Below, piece after piece: positions 34,501-42,545 of a DNA stretch of 64,000 bases. The notes under the pieces are model-generated. The model was not told the DNA's origin and ran no database searches. It saw only the letters and a list, made by a program, of their open reading frames with translations. A program made the translations under genes and the position numbers. Numbering within the stretch: the first letter of the stretch is position 1; every line of letters begins with the position of its first letter. The DNA comes from CBDCUQ01 sp965222835 (GTDB taxonomy: Bacteria > Pseudomonadota > Alphaproteobacteria > Rhizobiales > Hyphomicrobiaceae), in NCBI GenBank assembly GCA_965222835.1, contig CBDCUQ010000003.1:1116001-1180000 (forward strand). Direction: 5' to 3'.

Positions 34501-34992
34501 GTGGGCGTGCTGACCGACACAACCGAAGGCCGGATTCTCGCGCGGTGGATTGCGGACAGGGGACTTGAGCCGTACCTGCCGCCGCTGGCGTTGCATTTTC
34601 TCGGCTTAATGACGCAGCTGTCGCGCTACACGGTGGTGAGCGCACTTGCGCTCGGCCTCGACATCGTCATTTACATGACGCTTGTCGGTTGGGGCTTGAT
34701 GGCTGCATTGGCCGGCATTGTTGGTTATAGCGCGGGCATGATCCTTCACTATGCATTGTCCTGCCGCTTCGTCTTTAGGCGCGAGATGACGGCTAAGACA
34801 GAGACACGGCTCTTTACTGAATTCGCAGCAAGCGGCGTTGCAGGGCTCATGCTGACCGCCGTTATGATTGCGCTCGCGCACAACGTCATGGGGCTTACAC
34901 CCTTCATTGCCAAGCTCATTGCCGTGGTGGTGAGCTTCTCTGCCGTCTTTGTTCTGCGCCGTTCGGTGGTGTTTTCTGCAAAGAGCGCTTGA
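34501..34992 (+). CDS. GtrA-like flippase-family protein
   Basis: A 163-residue membrane protein with four predicted helices in the GtrA/DPMS3 family. It has LSRYTVVSALALGLDIVIYMTL, YSAGMILHYALSCRFVFRR and the closing SFSAVFVLRRSVVF. GtrA proteins are thought to help present or flip polyprenyl-phosphate-linked sugars. Start is GTG with AGGAGGAAAGGC just upstream. It forms a two-gene operon with the flavoprotein. Confidence 0.88.
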   Translation: MGVLTDTTEGRILARWIADRGLEPYLPPLALHFLGLMTQLSRYTVVSALALGLDIVIYMTLVGWGLMAALAGIVGYSAGMILHYALSCRFVFRREMTAKTETRLFTEFAASGVAGLMLTAVMIALAHNVMGLTPFIAKLIAVVVSFSAVFVLRRSVVFSAKSA

Positions 34993-35093
34993 GGCGCGCC
35001 CATCGCCGCGCTATGCACCCGTCCAAATCTTGCTTTATGCGGTGCTCCGTTTTGCGGGGTGGCCGTATTTTCCGTTTTAGAGGTCTTCGGCAC

Positions 35094-35537
35094 ATGGCCT
35101 ATTGGCTCTTCAAATCCGAGCCGGACGTGTTTTCATGGTCTGATCTGGTGGCGAAGGGTGCCAAGGGTGAGGCATGGGACGGCGTTCGCAACTATCAGGC
35201 CCGCAACAACATGCGGGCCATGAAAGTGGGTGATCGCGGGTTCTTTTATCATTCGAATATCGGACTCGAGATCGTGGGTGTTTGCGAGGTTGTGGCGCTC
35301 GCCCACCCGGATCACACTGACGATACCGGCAAATGGGACTGCGTCGACGTCAAGGCCGTGGCCCCCCTGCCGACGCCCGTCACGATGCAGGACATCAAGC
35401 AAAACCCGAAGCTTTCGGACATGGTGCTCGTCAACAACTCGCGCCTTTCGGTACAACCGGTTCAGGCGGATGAGTGGGCAGAGGTGTGCCGGATGGGGGC
35501 TTACGCCGAGCGCAGACGTAAAACAGCACGCAAATGA
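35094..35537 (+). CDS. EVE domain-containing protein
   Basis: A 147-residue single EVE (PUA-like) domain: YWLFKSEPDVFSWSDLVAKG at the start, WDGVRNYQARNNMRAMKVGD, and GFFYHSNIGLEIVGVCEV. EVE domains are believed to recognise modified bases in DNA or RNA; the ligand of this stand-alone type is not settled. Its stop overlaps the methyltransferase ATG (ATGA), so the two are translationally coupled. Confidence 0.93.
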   Translation: MAYWLFKSEPDVFSWSDLVAKGAKGEAWDGVRNYQARNNMRAMKVGDRGFFYHSNIGLEIVGVCEVVALAHPDHTDDTGKWDCVDVKAVAPLPTPVTMQDIKQNPKLSDMVLVNNSRLSVQPVQADEWAEVCRMGAYAERRRKTARK

Positions 35538-36226
35538 GTGGGCAAACGGCCGCAGCGGATGTGACGAGGTTGGACGTGGCGGATCTTTCGGCCGCGACGT
35601 CCTTCATTGCCGCCAACACCAAGCTGCTGGCGCCGCCACTTGTTCCGGAATTCGTGCTGCATCTTGCGGAAGAGAGTCTGCCCATTTGGGAAAAGACGGA
35701 GGAGGAACTTGGCGAGATCAACGTTCCGCCGCCGTTTTGGGCGTTTGCCTGGGCGGGTGGACAAGCGCTGGCGCGTTACCTTCTCGACAATCCCGGTCTC
35801 GTCGGCGGCAAGCGCGTTCTCGATCTGGGCTCGGGCTCGGGCCTCACCGCCATAGCAGCGATGCATGCCGGAGCCGAGTGCGCACTGGCGGCCGACATCG
35901 ATCCACTTGCTGCCGCCGCGGTTCACCTCAATGCAGCGGCCAACGGTGTGGTTGTCGACGCGACGGCTGAGGATCTCCTAGCCGGTGCACCGGACGGCTA
36001 CGACGCCGTCTTGGTTGCGGACCTTTTTTATGAGCGACAGCTTGCCGATCGGGTTCTGGACTTCATCGAGAAAGCGGCGGCGGGTGGTGCGCTGGTGCTG
36101 ATCGGCGACCCGCAGCGCAGTTATTTTCCCCGCGACCGGTTCACTCTGGCCGAGGCGTATCAAGTGCCCGTCACGCGCGAGTTGGAAGACGCCACGATCA
36201 AAAACACGGCGGTGTGGCGGTACTGA
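35534..36226 (+). CDS. Class I SAM methyltransferase, ETF-beta lysine methyltransferase-like
   Basis: A 230-residue Rossmann methyltransferase. Motif I is VLDLGSGSGL (about 95-104), preceded by PPFWAFAWAGGQALARYLL. The post-I acidic residue is in AADIDPLA, and DLFYERQLADRV follows; this set matches the METTL20/ETFB-KMT branch. Members from Agrobacterium methylate the beta subunit of electron-transfer flavoprotein. Substrate here is inferred. Its TGA lies inside copy B of the 128-bp repeat. Confidence 0.8.
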   Translation: MSGQTAAADVTRLDVADLSAATSFIAANTKLLAPPLVPEFVLHLAEESLPIWEKTEEELGEINVPPPFWAFAWAGGQALARYLLDNPGLVGGKRVLDLGSGSGLTAIAAMHAGAECALAADIDPLAAAAVHLNAAANGVVVDATAEDLLAGAPDGYDAVLVADLFYERQLADRVLDFIEKAAAGGALVLIGDPQRSYFPRDRFTLAEAYQVPVTRELEDATIKNTAVWRY

Positions 36227-36350
36227 AGCATATTCAACTCACGTTGACGAGCCTGGCCGGCCCGCTCCCCCACCCGACCGCCCAATCCATCATCATTCTG
36301 GGTGGCCGGGTGGGGAGCGGGTGGTTCTGCTTGAACATAGCAGACTCTAG
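36223..36350. repeat. 128-bp palindromic MITE-like repeat, copy B (inverted)
   Basis: Reverse complement of copy A at 28440-28567, with scattered substitutions. It begins CTGAAGCATATTCAACTCACGTTGACG and ends CAGACTCTAG. The central stem GCTCCCCCACCCG.. / GGTGGCCGGGTGGGGAGC is retained. It fills the whole gap between two convergent genes: the methyltransferase TGA (36224-36226) and the ndh stop (36347-36349) both lie in its terminal repeats. It may act as a bidirectional terminator. Confidence 0.88.
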
Positions 36351-37696
36351 TGCAACTTGACATGCGGTTCGGTGCGGCGCGTCAACAGCCGCGACAACGA
36401 ATCGAGGAAGACTTTCCACGACCCATGCAGCGCGCGCTCATGCATTTTGTAGAGTGACCGATACATCATCTTAGCGAAAAAGCCTTCGATCAGCATTTTA
36501 CGGCCGGTGACGAAGCCCATAAGGCTACCGACCGTCGAATAGTTGCCGAGCGAAACCAGAGAACCGAAATCACGATACTTGAAGGGTTGCAACGGGTCGC
36601 CCAGCAGACGACGGCGCATCTGCCGGACAAGATGCTCGGATTGCTGGTGCGCAGCCTGGGCGCGGGGCGGTATGGCTTCGGTTTCTCCCGGCGGCACCAG
36701 GTACGCGCAATCGCCGAACGCAAAAATGTTGTCGTCTTTCGTCGTCTGAAGCGTTTCGGTGATGACGAGCTGATTGCTCGGACTTGCTTCAAGACCATCG
36801 AGGTTTGCAAGAACCGACGGCCCCTTCACACCGGCGGCCCAAACAACGAGCTCTGTCGGAATGACCTCACCGCTTTCAAGGCGGACCCCGTTCGGCATGA
36901 CCTCGGTGACACGGGCGCTGGTGCGAACGTCCACATTGAGATTGCTGAGAATCTCGACGGTGGCGTCCGATACGCGTTTCGGCAATGCCGACAAGATGCG
37001 GTCATTGGCTTCGACCACGGTGATCCTGATGTCCTTATCGGGGTCAATACTGTCCAGACCGAAAGTGACGACACCGCGCGCTGTGTGGTGCAATTCGGCG
37101 GACAGCTCGGTTCCCGTCGCGCCCGCACCAATGATGACCACTTTGAGTTGTTCGGGACGCACGGGACCTGGCTGCGCATGTGCGCGAACACAGGCATTGA
37201 TGAGCCGGCGGTTGAACTTTTCGGCCTGTTCGGGTGTGTCAAGCATAATGGCATGTTTGGCAACGCCTGGGATCCCGAAGTCATAAGTCAGACTGCCGAT
37301 GGCGATGACGAGTGTATCGTAGGGGATCCAACGGTCCGGTGTAATTTCACGTCCGTCCTCGTCAACGGTGCGCGCGAGGTTCACAAGCTTCTTCGCGCGA
37401 TCGAGACCGATCATTTCACCGTAGCGAAATCGGAAATCATGCCAATGCGCCTGGGCCATATATTCGACCTCGTGACGGTCGACTTCCATGCTTCCGGCAG
37501 CGATTTCGTGCAGGAGCGGCTTCCAAATGTGCGTGCGCGCGCGATCGACGAGGGTGATCTCAGCTTTGCCGCGCTTGCCAAGCTTGTCACCGAGCCTTGT
37601 TGCAAGTTCGAGTCCGCCAGCGCCACCGCCGACGACGACGATGTGGTGCAGATCGGGCTTCGGCAAGATCATCGAAGACGAGGTCGGTTCTGTCAT
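36347..37696 (-). CDS. ndh: Type II NADH:quinone dehydrogenase
   Basis: A 449-residue NDH-2 flavoprotein that oxidises NADH and reduces quinone at the membrane without pumping protons. Motifs: FAD-binding VVVGGGAGGLELATRLG (about 21-37), NAD-binding VVIIGAGATGTELSAEL (about 187-203), the FAD-contacting IFAFGDCAYL, and the quinone-site AQAAHQQSEHL. The C-terminal GFFAKMMYRSLYKMHERALHG is the amphipathic membrane-anchoring region. Full length. Confidence 0.95.
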   Translation of the reverse strand: MTEPTSSSMILPKPDLHHIVVVGGGAGGLELATRLGDKLGKRGKAEITLVDRARTHIWKPLLHEIAAGSMEVDRHEVEYMAQAHWHDFRFRYGEMIGLDRAKKLVNLARTVDEDGREITPDRWIPYDTLVIAIGSLTYDFGIPGVAKHAIMLDTPEQAEKFNRRLINACVRAHAQPGPVRPEQLKVVIIGAGATGTELSAELHHTARGVVTFGLDSIDPDKDIRITVVEANDRILSALPKRVSDATVEILSNLNVDVRTSARVTEVMPNGVRLESGEVIPTELVVWAAGVKGPSVLANLDGLEASPSNQLVITETLQTTKDDNIFAFGDCAYLVPPGETEAIPPRAQAAHQQSEHLVRQMRRRLLGDPLQPFKYRDFGSLVSLGNYSTVGSLMGFVTGRKMLIEGFFAKMMYRSLYKMHERALHGSWKVFLDSLSRLLTRRTEPHVKLH

Positions 37697-37765
37697 AGGG
37701 GTCTCCGGCGGCGACTGAAGTTGCGATACTCACGCTCGAGGCGTAAGCATGACCTGCGATATACA

Positions 37766-40198
37766 CTATCCGCGGATCACACCACCTGTGACTTTTTTAA
37801 CCGCGGCAATTATCTTCTGGCTAACGGCCTCGATGTCTTTGTCGGTTAAGGTCTCGGTTGTCGGCTGGAGCGTTACCTCAACGGCGATCGACTTTTTGCC
37901 CTCCTGAGCCAGATCGCCTCCTTCGAACACGTCAAACACATTGACGTTGGATATGAGCGTCTTATCCGCGCCCGCCGTTGCGCGAACCACATCACCGGCG
38001 GCGATGTCCTTATCGAGCACGAATGCGAAATCGCGGTTGACGGGCAGCAAGTCCGCGGCGGCAAGCAAAGCACGTGCCCGGCTTTTCCTTTTTTCCGGCG
38101 GTAGTGCATCGAGGAAGACTTCGAAGCCCACGGCGGCGCCTTCGACGTCCAGAGCCTTTAAGGCTTCGGGATGCAGCTCTCCGAAGTGCGCGAGGACGAC
38201 TTTGGGACCCAGCCGCAATGTGCCGGATCGGCCCGGGTGATACCAAGCCGGTGCATCACGCGTAATCTGCGCCTTGGTGGGATCAAAATTCAGTGCCGCC
38301 AGAACAGCCGCCGCATCGGCTTTGGCATCGAAAAGAGTGACCTCGCTTGTATTTCCCTCCCAATGCCGGCCCGCGCCACTGATCCTTGCCGTCTCTGCGC
38401 GCACGCCGGACGCGGCAAGAAACTGATCCTCGGGCGCGTCTCCGCGATAGGCCTGACCGAGTTCGAACAGCGCGGCATCGGGCTGTCCGCGATTGGCGTT
38501 TCGTGCCACCGCGGTCAACAAACCGGGAAGCAGGCTCGGACGCATCGACGTCATCTCTGTCGAGATCGGGTTGGCAAGAGCCAGGTCTGGTGTGCCGCCA
38601 CCAAACAGCTCTGCTTGCGGGCGCGGAATAAACGACCAGGTGACGGCTTCCACGAGGCCGCGGGCTGCAAGCGCACGCCGGGCGCGGCGCGTGCGTTTCT
38701 GATGATCGGTCAATACAGCGCGGGTTACGCCATGGGTGCGCGGCAATGGCGTTGAGGGGATACGATCAAGGCCTGCAATGCGGACGACCTCTTCGACAAG
38801 GTCTGAGGCGCCATGAATATCGGGCCTCCAGGAGGGCGGGATGACCGTGATCTTGTTGCCCTTTCCGGTCATCTCAAAGCCCAGCGCTTCGAGAATGGAG
38901 AAGATTTCCTTCTTGTCGATCGCCATACCCGAGAGCTTGCCGACGCGTGCAGGATCAAACGTAATGTTGCGCCGCCAGGCGGGCGCTTTACCGGCGACCT
39001 TAGCCTTCGATGGCTTGCCGCCGCACAGTTTGAGGATCATCTGGGTCGCGAGATCAAGGCCGGGGATGACTGATTCCGGATCGACGCCGCGTTCGAATCT
39101 GTAACGCGCATCTGTTACAAGTCCGGTCTTGCGTCCTGTCGCGGCAATCGACTGGGGCTCGAACCAGGCGCTTTCAATGAGGACGTTCTTAGTCTCTTCG
39201 GTCGCGCCCGATAGCTCTCCGCCCATAACACCGCCAAATCCGAGCGGTCCTGACTCATCCGCAATGACGCACATGGTTTCATCGACAGCATAGTCTTTGC
39301 CATCGAGCCCTAGGAACATTTCACCCGTTTTTCCCATGCGCGCGCGGATGGCACCCTTAAGCTTTTCGGCGTCGTAGACGTGTAACGGCCGGCCATGCTC
39401 AAGGCTTATGTAATTGGTGATGTCGACAAGCGCATTGATGGGACGAAGGCCGGCAGCGCGCAAACGGGTCTGCAGCCATTCGGGCGAGGGCCCGTTCTTC
39501 AGACCTTTAACGTAGCGCGCGGCGAACACCGGACATGCTGGCGACTTCGATTTGGCGAATTCAAGCTTGACGTCGATCGGACACGGCTCGGCGCCTTCAA
39601 CACCCTTGATGCGGGTCTCTGATTTCAGCGTGCCCATCCCTGCCGCTGCGAGATCACGTGCGATGCCACGTACGCCGGTGCAATCGGGCCGGTTCGGTGT
39701 CAGACTGACGTCGAAGACCGGATCATTCAGCCCCGCGGCGTCAACGTATCGTTCGCCGACGCGGTCCGCCATGTCTTCCGATAGGTCGATGATTCCCGCT
39801 GCCTCATCCGAAAGCTCCAGTTCGGCGGCCGAGCACATCATGCCGTTGGAGATGACCCCGCGGACCGGTTTCTTGGCGAGTGTGATGTCTGACCCCGGGA
39901 TGTAGGTTCCGAGCGGCGCAAACACGCCGATGAGTCCGGCGCGTGCGTTCGGCGCACCGCAGACCACCTCCATCAGTGGCTTTCCTTTTTCGACCTCGAC
40001 CCGAACGACCTGCAGCTTGTCGGCGTTTGGGTGTTTCGTAGCCTCAACGATGCGCGCGATGCGAAATGCGCCGAGCCTGGCCGCCTGATCCTCGATCCCT
40101 TCCACCTCGAGACCGATCGCGGACAGCTTTTCTGCGATCTCATCCGCGGATGCCTTTGTCTTCAGGTGCTCCTTGAGCCAGGAGAGCGTGAATTTCAT
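37766..40198 (-). CDS. pheT: Phenylalanyl-tRNA synthetase beta subunit
   Basis: An 810-residue PheRS beta chain: an N-terminal tRNA-binding OB domain (about 40-150), B3/B4 editing domain (about 220-390), B5 domain (about 410-480, DPARVGKLSGMAIDK), catalytic-like core, and a C-terminal FDX-ACB anticodon-binding domain (about 715-808, LPVNRDFAFVLDKDI). It starts MKFTLSWLKEHL with the family's N-terminus. It is separated from pheS by a small membrane-protein gene. Confidence 0.97.
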   Translation of the reverse strand: MKFTLSWLKEHLKTKASADEIAEKLSAIGLEVEGIEDQAARLGAFRIARIVEATKHPNADKLQVVRVEVEKGKPLMEVVCGAPNARAGLIGVFAPLGTYIPGSDITLAKKPVRGVISNGMMCSAAELELSDEAAGIIDLSEDMADRVGERYVDAAGLNDPVFDVSLTPNRPDCTGVRGIARDLAAAGMGTLKSETRIKGVEGAEPCPIDVKLEFAKSKSPACPVFAARYVKGLKNGPSPEWLQTRLRAAGLRPINALVDITNYISLEHGRPLHVYDAEKLKGAIRARMGKTGEMFLGLDGKDYAVDETMCVIADESGPLGFGGVMGGELSGATEETKNVLIESAWFEPQSIAATGRKTGLVTDARYRFERGVDPESVIPGLDLATQMILKLCGGKPSKAKVAGKAPAWRRNITFDPARVGKLSGMAIDKKEIFSILEALGFEMTGKGNKITVIPPSWRPDIHGASDLVEEVVRIAGLDRIPSTPLPRTHGVTRAVLTDHQKRTRRARRALAARGLVEAVTWSFIPRPQAELFGGGTPDLALANPISTEMTSMRPSLLPGLLTAVARNANRGQPDAALFELGQAYRGDAPEDQFLAASGVRAETARISGAGRHWEGNTSEVTLFDAKADAAAVLAALNFDPTKAQITRDAPAWYHPGRSGTLRLGPKVVLAHFGELHPEALKALDVEGAAVGFEVFLDALPPEKRKSRARALLAAADLLPVNRDFAFVLDKDIAAGDVVRATAGADKTLISNVNVFDVFEGGDLAQEGKKSIAVEVTLQPTTETLTDKDIEAVSQKIIAAVKKVTGGVIRG

Positions 40199-40222
40199 GG
40201 GAATCCCTTTGAGCCAGAGCGC

Positions 40223-40534
40223 CTATTGGACTTGGCGAGCCGAGACGACATAAACAACGAGCCACATGATGGCGGGTGGGATTGTAAAGCCGAAGCCCTC
40301 GATGAAGCTGCTCCACATGCGTTCCTCGAGTGTGCAGGGTGTGGACGTGCCGTCGTACTGATAACAATTCCCGTCGAAGACCCGGGCCTCGTAGACGAGG
40401 GGTAATACGAACAGCATTACGACGCCGAATACTGCCAGGCTCCAAAACACAATCGGACCACGGCCGCGCGCAATCATGCCCGATGCCCAGGCCAAAGCCA
40501 GAGCGGTAAGAAAGATTGCGAGTACGAGCAGCAT
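40223..40534 (-). CDS. Small three-helix membrane protein between pheS and pheT
   Basis: A 103-residue protein with three hydrophobic helices: MLLVLAIFLTALALAWASG, VFWSLAVFGVVMLFVLPLVY and GFTIPPAIMWLVVYVV. A periplasmic-type loop has two cysteines (DGNCYQYDGTSTPCTLEE), which could form a disulfide. No known family. It is in the same direction as, and within about 25 bp of, both pheS and pheT, so it is very likely on the same transcript. Confidence 0.72.
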   Translation of the reverse strand: MLLVLAIFLTALALAWASGMIARGRGPIVFWSLAVFGVVMLFVLPLVYEARVFDGNCYQYDGTSTPCTLEERMWSSFIEGFGFTIPPAIMWLVVYVVSARQVQ

Positions 40535-40554
40535 ACCAGTCTCCCGGATCGGCC

Positions 40555-41637
40555 TCAGCCCGACAGTCCGCCGCCGAGCGTCGGCACGTCGAGAACGGAG
40601 AACCCATAGTGACGAAGCCAGCGCAGATCGGCAGAGAAGAATGCGCGCAGATCTGGAATGCCGTACTTCAACATTGTTAAGCGGTCCAAGCCGACGCCGA
40701 AGGCAAACCCCTGGAATTTTTGGGGATCGAGACCGCAGTTGGCGAGCACGTTCGGGTGCACCATGCCGCAGCCCAAAATTTCGAGCCACTCGCCCGGCTT
40801 GCCAATTGCCTCGGCGCCGATATCCACTTCCATCGACGGCTCGGTGAAGGGAAAGTGCGAGGCGCGAAACCGCATTTTTACCTCGTCGACTTCAAAAAAG
40901 GCCTTGCAGAACTCTTGCAGCACCCATTTCAAATGACCCATGTGGGTCGTCTCGTCGATGACGAGCCCTTCTATTTGATGGAACATGGGCGTGTGGGTCT
41001 GATCGTTATCGATGCGATAGACACGTCCCGGCGCGATAATTCGGATGGGCGGCTTGCGCGCTTGCATGGTCCGGATCTGAACCGGGCTCGTGTGGGTGCG
41101 CAACAGAAGGCGCGAACCGTCCGGCTTCGGCGAGAAGTAGAACGTATCATGCTCCTGACGCGCGGGATGCTCTTCGGGAATGTTGAGCTTGCCGAAGTTC
41201 ATCTCGTCGGTCTCGATGTCGGGACCCTCGGCGACATCGAAACCCATATCGGCGAAGATTTCGATGCACTCGTCGAGCACTTGACTGACGGGATGAATAC
41301 GCCCTTGCGCTTCCGGACCCGGCCTCACCGGGAGTGTCACGTCGGCGCGTTCGGTGGCAAGACGCGCGGCAAGCTCTGCCGATTCCAGAGCGGCCTTGCG
41401 CGCTTCAAGGGCTGCCGTCACCTTTTCCTTCACGGCATTCACAGACTGACCGAAGGCTTTTCGCTCTTCCGGCGGGAGCGCGCCGAGCTTCGACATCTGC
41501 TCGGAGACACGGCCTTTCTTGCCCAACGCTGATACGCGTACCGCTTCAAGCGCAGTAAGATCGGCCGCAGCATCGATTTCACTCAAAAGCGTACTTTCGA
41601 GCGTGCCGAGATCCGTATCTGCCGCTATCGATGCCAT
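40555..41637 (-). CDS. pheS: Phenylalanyl-tRNA synthetase alpha subunit
   Basis: A 360-residue class II synthetase catalytic subunit. An N-terminal coiled-coil arm (about 1-95) binds tRNA-Phe. Motif 2 is in RLLLRTHTSPVQIRTM and GRVYRIDNDQTHTPMFHQIEG. Motif 3 is in AFGVGLDRLTMLKYGIPD. The ATG at MASIAADTDLG gives normal length; an upstream ATG would add unrelated residues. Order on this strand is rpmI-rplT-pheS-small gene-pheT. Confidence 0.97.
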   Translation of the reverse strand: MASIAADTDLGTLESTLLSEIDAAADLTALEAVRVSALGKKGRVSEQMSKLGALPPEERKAFGQSVNAVKEKVTAALEARKAALESAELAARLATERADVTLPVRPGPEAQGRIHPVSQVLDECIEIFADMGFDVAEGPDIETDEMNFGKLNIPEEHPARQEHDTFYFSPKPDGSRLLLRTHTSPVQIRTMQARKPPIRIIAPGRVYRIDNDQTHTPMFHQIEGLVIDETTHMGHLKWVLQEFCKAFFEVDEVKMRFRASHFPFTEPSMEVDIGAEAIGKPGEWLEILGCGMVHPNVLANCGLDPQKFQGFAFGVGLDRLTMLKYGIPDLRAFFSADLRWLRHYGFSVLDVPTLGGGLSG

Positions 41638-41651
41638 AGGCCGACACCCTC

Positions 41652-41754
41652 GTTGGGCCGTCATCCCCGGCGTCCTGCCAAGGATCCATCACGCCGCGAG
41701 TTTCAGTGCTGGTCGAAATATGGATCCCCGAGACGATCCCGAGGCAGACGCGAT
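41652..41754. repeat. Degenerate GGATCCAT inverted repeat between rplT and pheS
   Basis: Contains CGTCATCCCCGGCG...GGATCCAT and, about 33 bp later, ATGGATCCCCGAGACGATCCC. The arms GGATCCAT/ATGGATCC are perfect inverted repeats within more degenerate flanks. Similar GTCATCCCCGG..GGATCC elements are scattered in many Rhizobiales intergenic regions. Only one copy is seen in this window. Confidence 0.4.
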
Positions 41755-41758
41755 TGAA

Positions 41759-42124
41759 CTAGGACGCCTTGTTCACGGCCGCCGAAGCTTGCTCGACAAG
41801 AGCCTTGAACGCGGCTGCGTCCTTTACGGCCAAGTCAGCCAGCATTTTGCGGTCGATGGCAATCCCGGCTTTGGACAGCCCTTCGATAAACCGGCCGTAG
41901 GTCATGCCCGCTTCGCGTGCTGCCGCATTGATGCGCTGAATCCAGAGGGCACGGAAGGTGCGCTTCTTACGCTTGCGGTCGCGATAGGTGTACTGCTGGG
42001 CTTTTTCGACCGCCTGCTTGGCGACCCGGATCGTATTCTTGCGCCGGCCGTAATAGCCCTTCGCTGCCTTAAGAACTTTCTTGTGCTTAGCGTGGGCGGT
42101 TACACCGCGCTTGACGCGTGCCAT
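41759..42124 (-). CDS. rplT: 50S ribosomal protein L20
   Basis: A 121-residue L20, slightly longer than the common 117-118. It is very basic: ARVKRGVTAHAKHKKVLKAAKGYYGRR at the N-terminus, the RNA-binding YTYRDRKRKKRTFRALWIQRINAA, and GLSKAGIAIDRKMLADLAV near the C-terminus. It follows rpmI by about 36 bp. Confidence 0.98.
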   Translation of the reverse strand: MARVKRGVTAHAKHKKVLKAAKGYYGRRKNTIRVAKQAVEKAQQYTYRDRKRKKRTFRALWIQRINAAAREAGMTYGRFIEGLSKAGIAIDRKMLADLAVKDAAAFKALVEQASAAVNKAS

Positions 42125-42160
42125 GGTGCTGCTCCGTCGATGACTGGGTGAGGTTGCGCG

Positions 42161-42361
42161 TTAGCGCGCGTAAGGCATGTACTTTTTGACGATCTTTGCA
42201 TCCGAATCGCTCAGCACCATGGTGCCGCGCGCATTCCGAATGAATTTCGTCGTCCGCTTGATCATGCCGTGGCGCTTGCCAGCGGCTGCAGACTTGACCT
42301 TGCCCTTGGCGGTCATCTTGAAGCGCTTTTTCGCGCCGGCCTTGGTCTTCAACTTGGGCAT
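42161..42361 (-). CDS. rpmI: 50S ribosomal protein L35
   Basis: A 66-residue L35: MPKLKTKAGAKKRFKMTAKGKV at the start, GKRHGMIKRTTKFIRNAR and a closing KKYMPYAR. The ATG selected gives the exact family length. infC, often the gene before rpmI, is not here; the upstream neighbour is a small membrane-protein gene and a strong hairpin. Confidence 0.98.
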   Translation of the reverse strand: MPKLKTKAGAKKRFKMTAKGKVKSAAAGKRHGMIKRTTKFIRNARGTMVLSDSDAKIVKKYMPYAR

Positions 42362-42454
42362 TTTGCTTGGTCCTTTCCCGGGGACAGCGTGAGCGCCTGG
42401 CCTTCCCGGCCAGACGGGGTCCTGCCCGCCTTCGTGTTGGTTTTTCAAAGCATA

Positions 42455-42488
42455 AGAGCCGCCACGGCATGCCCCGCCGGGCGGCTCT
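42455..42488 (-). terminator. Strong hairpin upstream of rpmI
   Basis: Minus strand AGAGCCGCC-(CGGCGGGGCATGCCGT)-GGCGGCTCT, a 9-bp perfect outer stem, followed by TATGCTTTG. It is 58 bp after the stop of the upstream membrane-protein gene and about 95 bp before rpmI. It could terminate that gene or serve as a leader of the rpmI-rplT operon. The U-tract is poor. Confidence 0.5.
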
Positions 42489-42545
42489 AAGTCCCGAGCT
42501 TATATGCGGGGCTATGGCTTTAGGCAAGACCACTCAGGCGCTGGT

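Noticed and set aside
36587..37849. A 420-codon open frame on the plus strand opposite ndh
   Set aside because: It is antisense to an intact, strongly conserved NADH dehydrogenase and has no domain, signal peptide or ribosome-binding site.
40720..41532. A 270-codon frame opposite pheS
   Set aside because: Shadow of the conserved PheS catalytic core.
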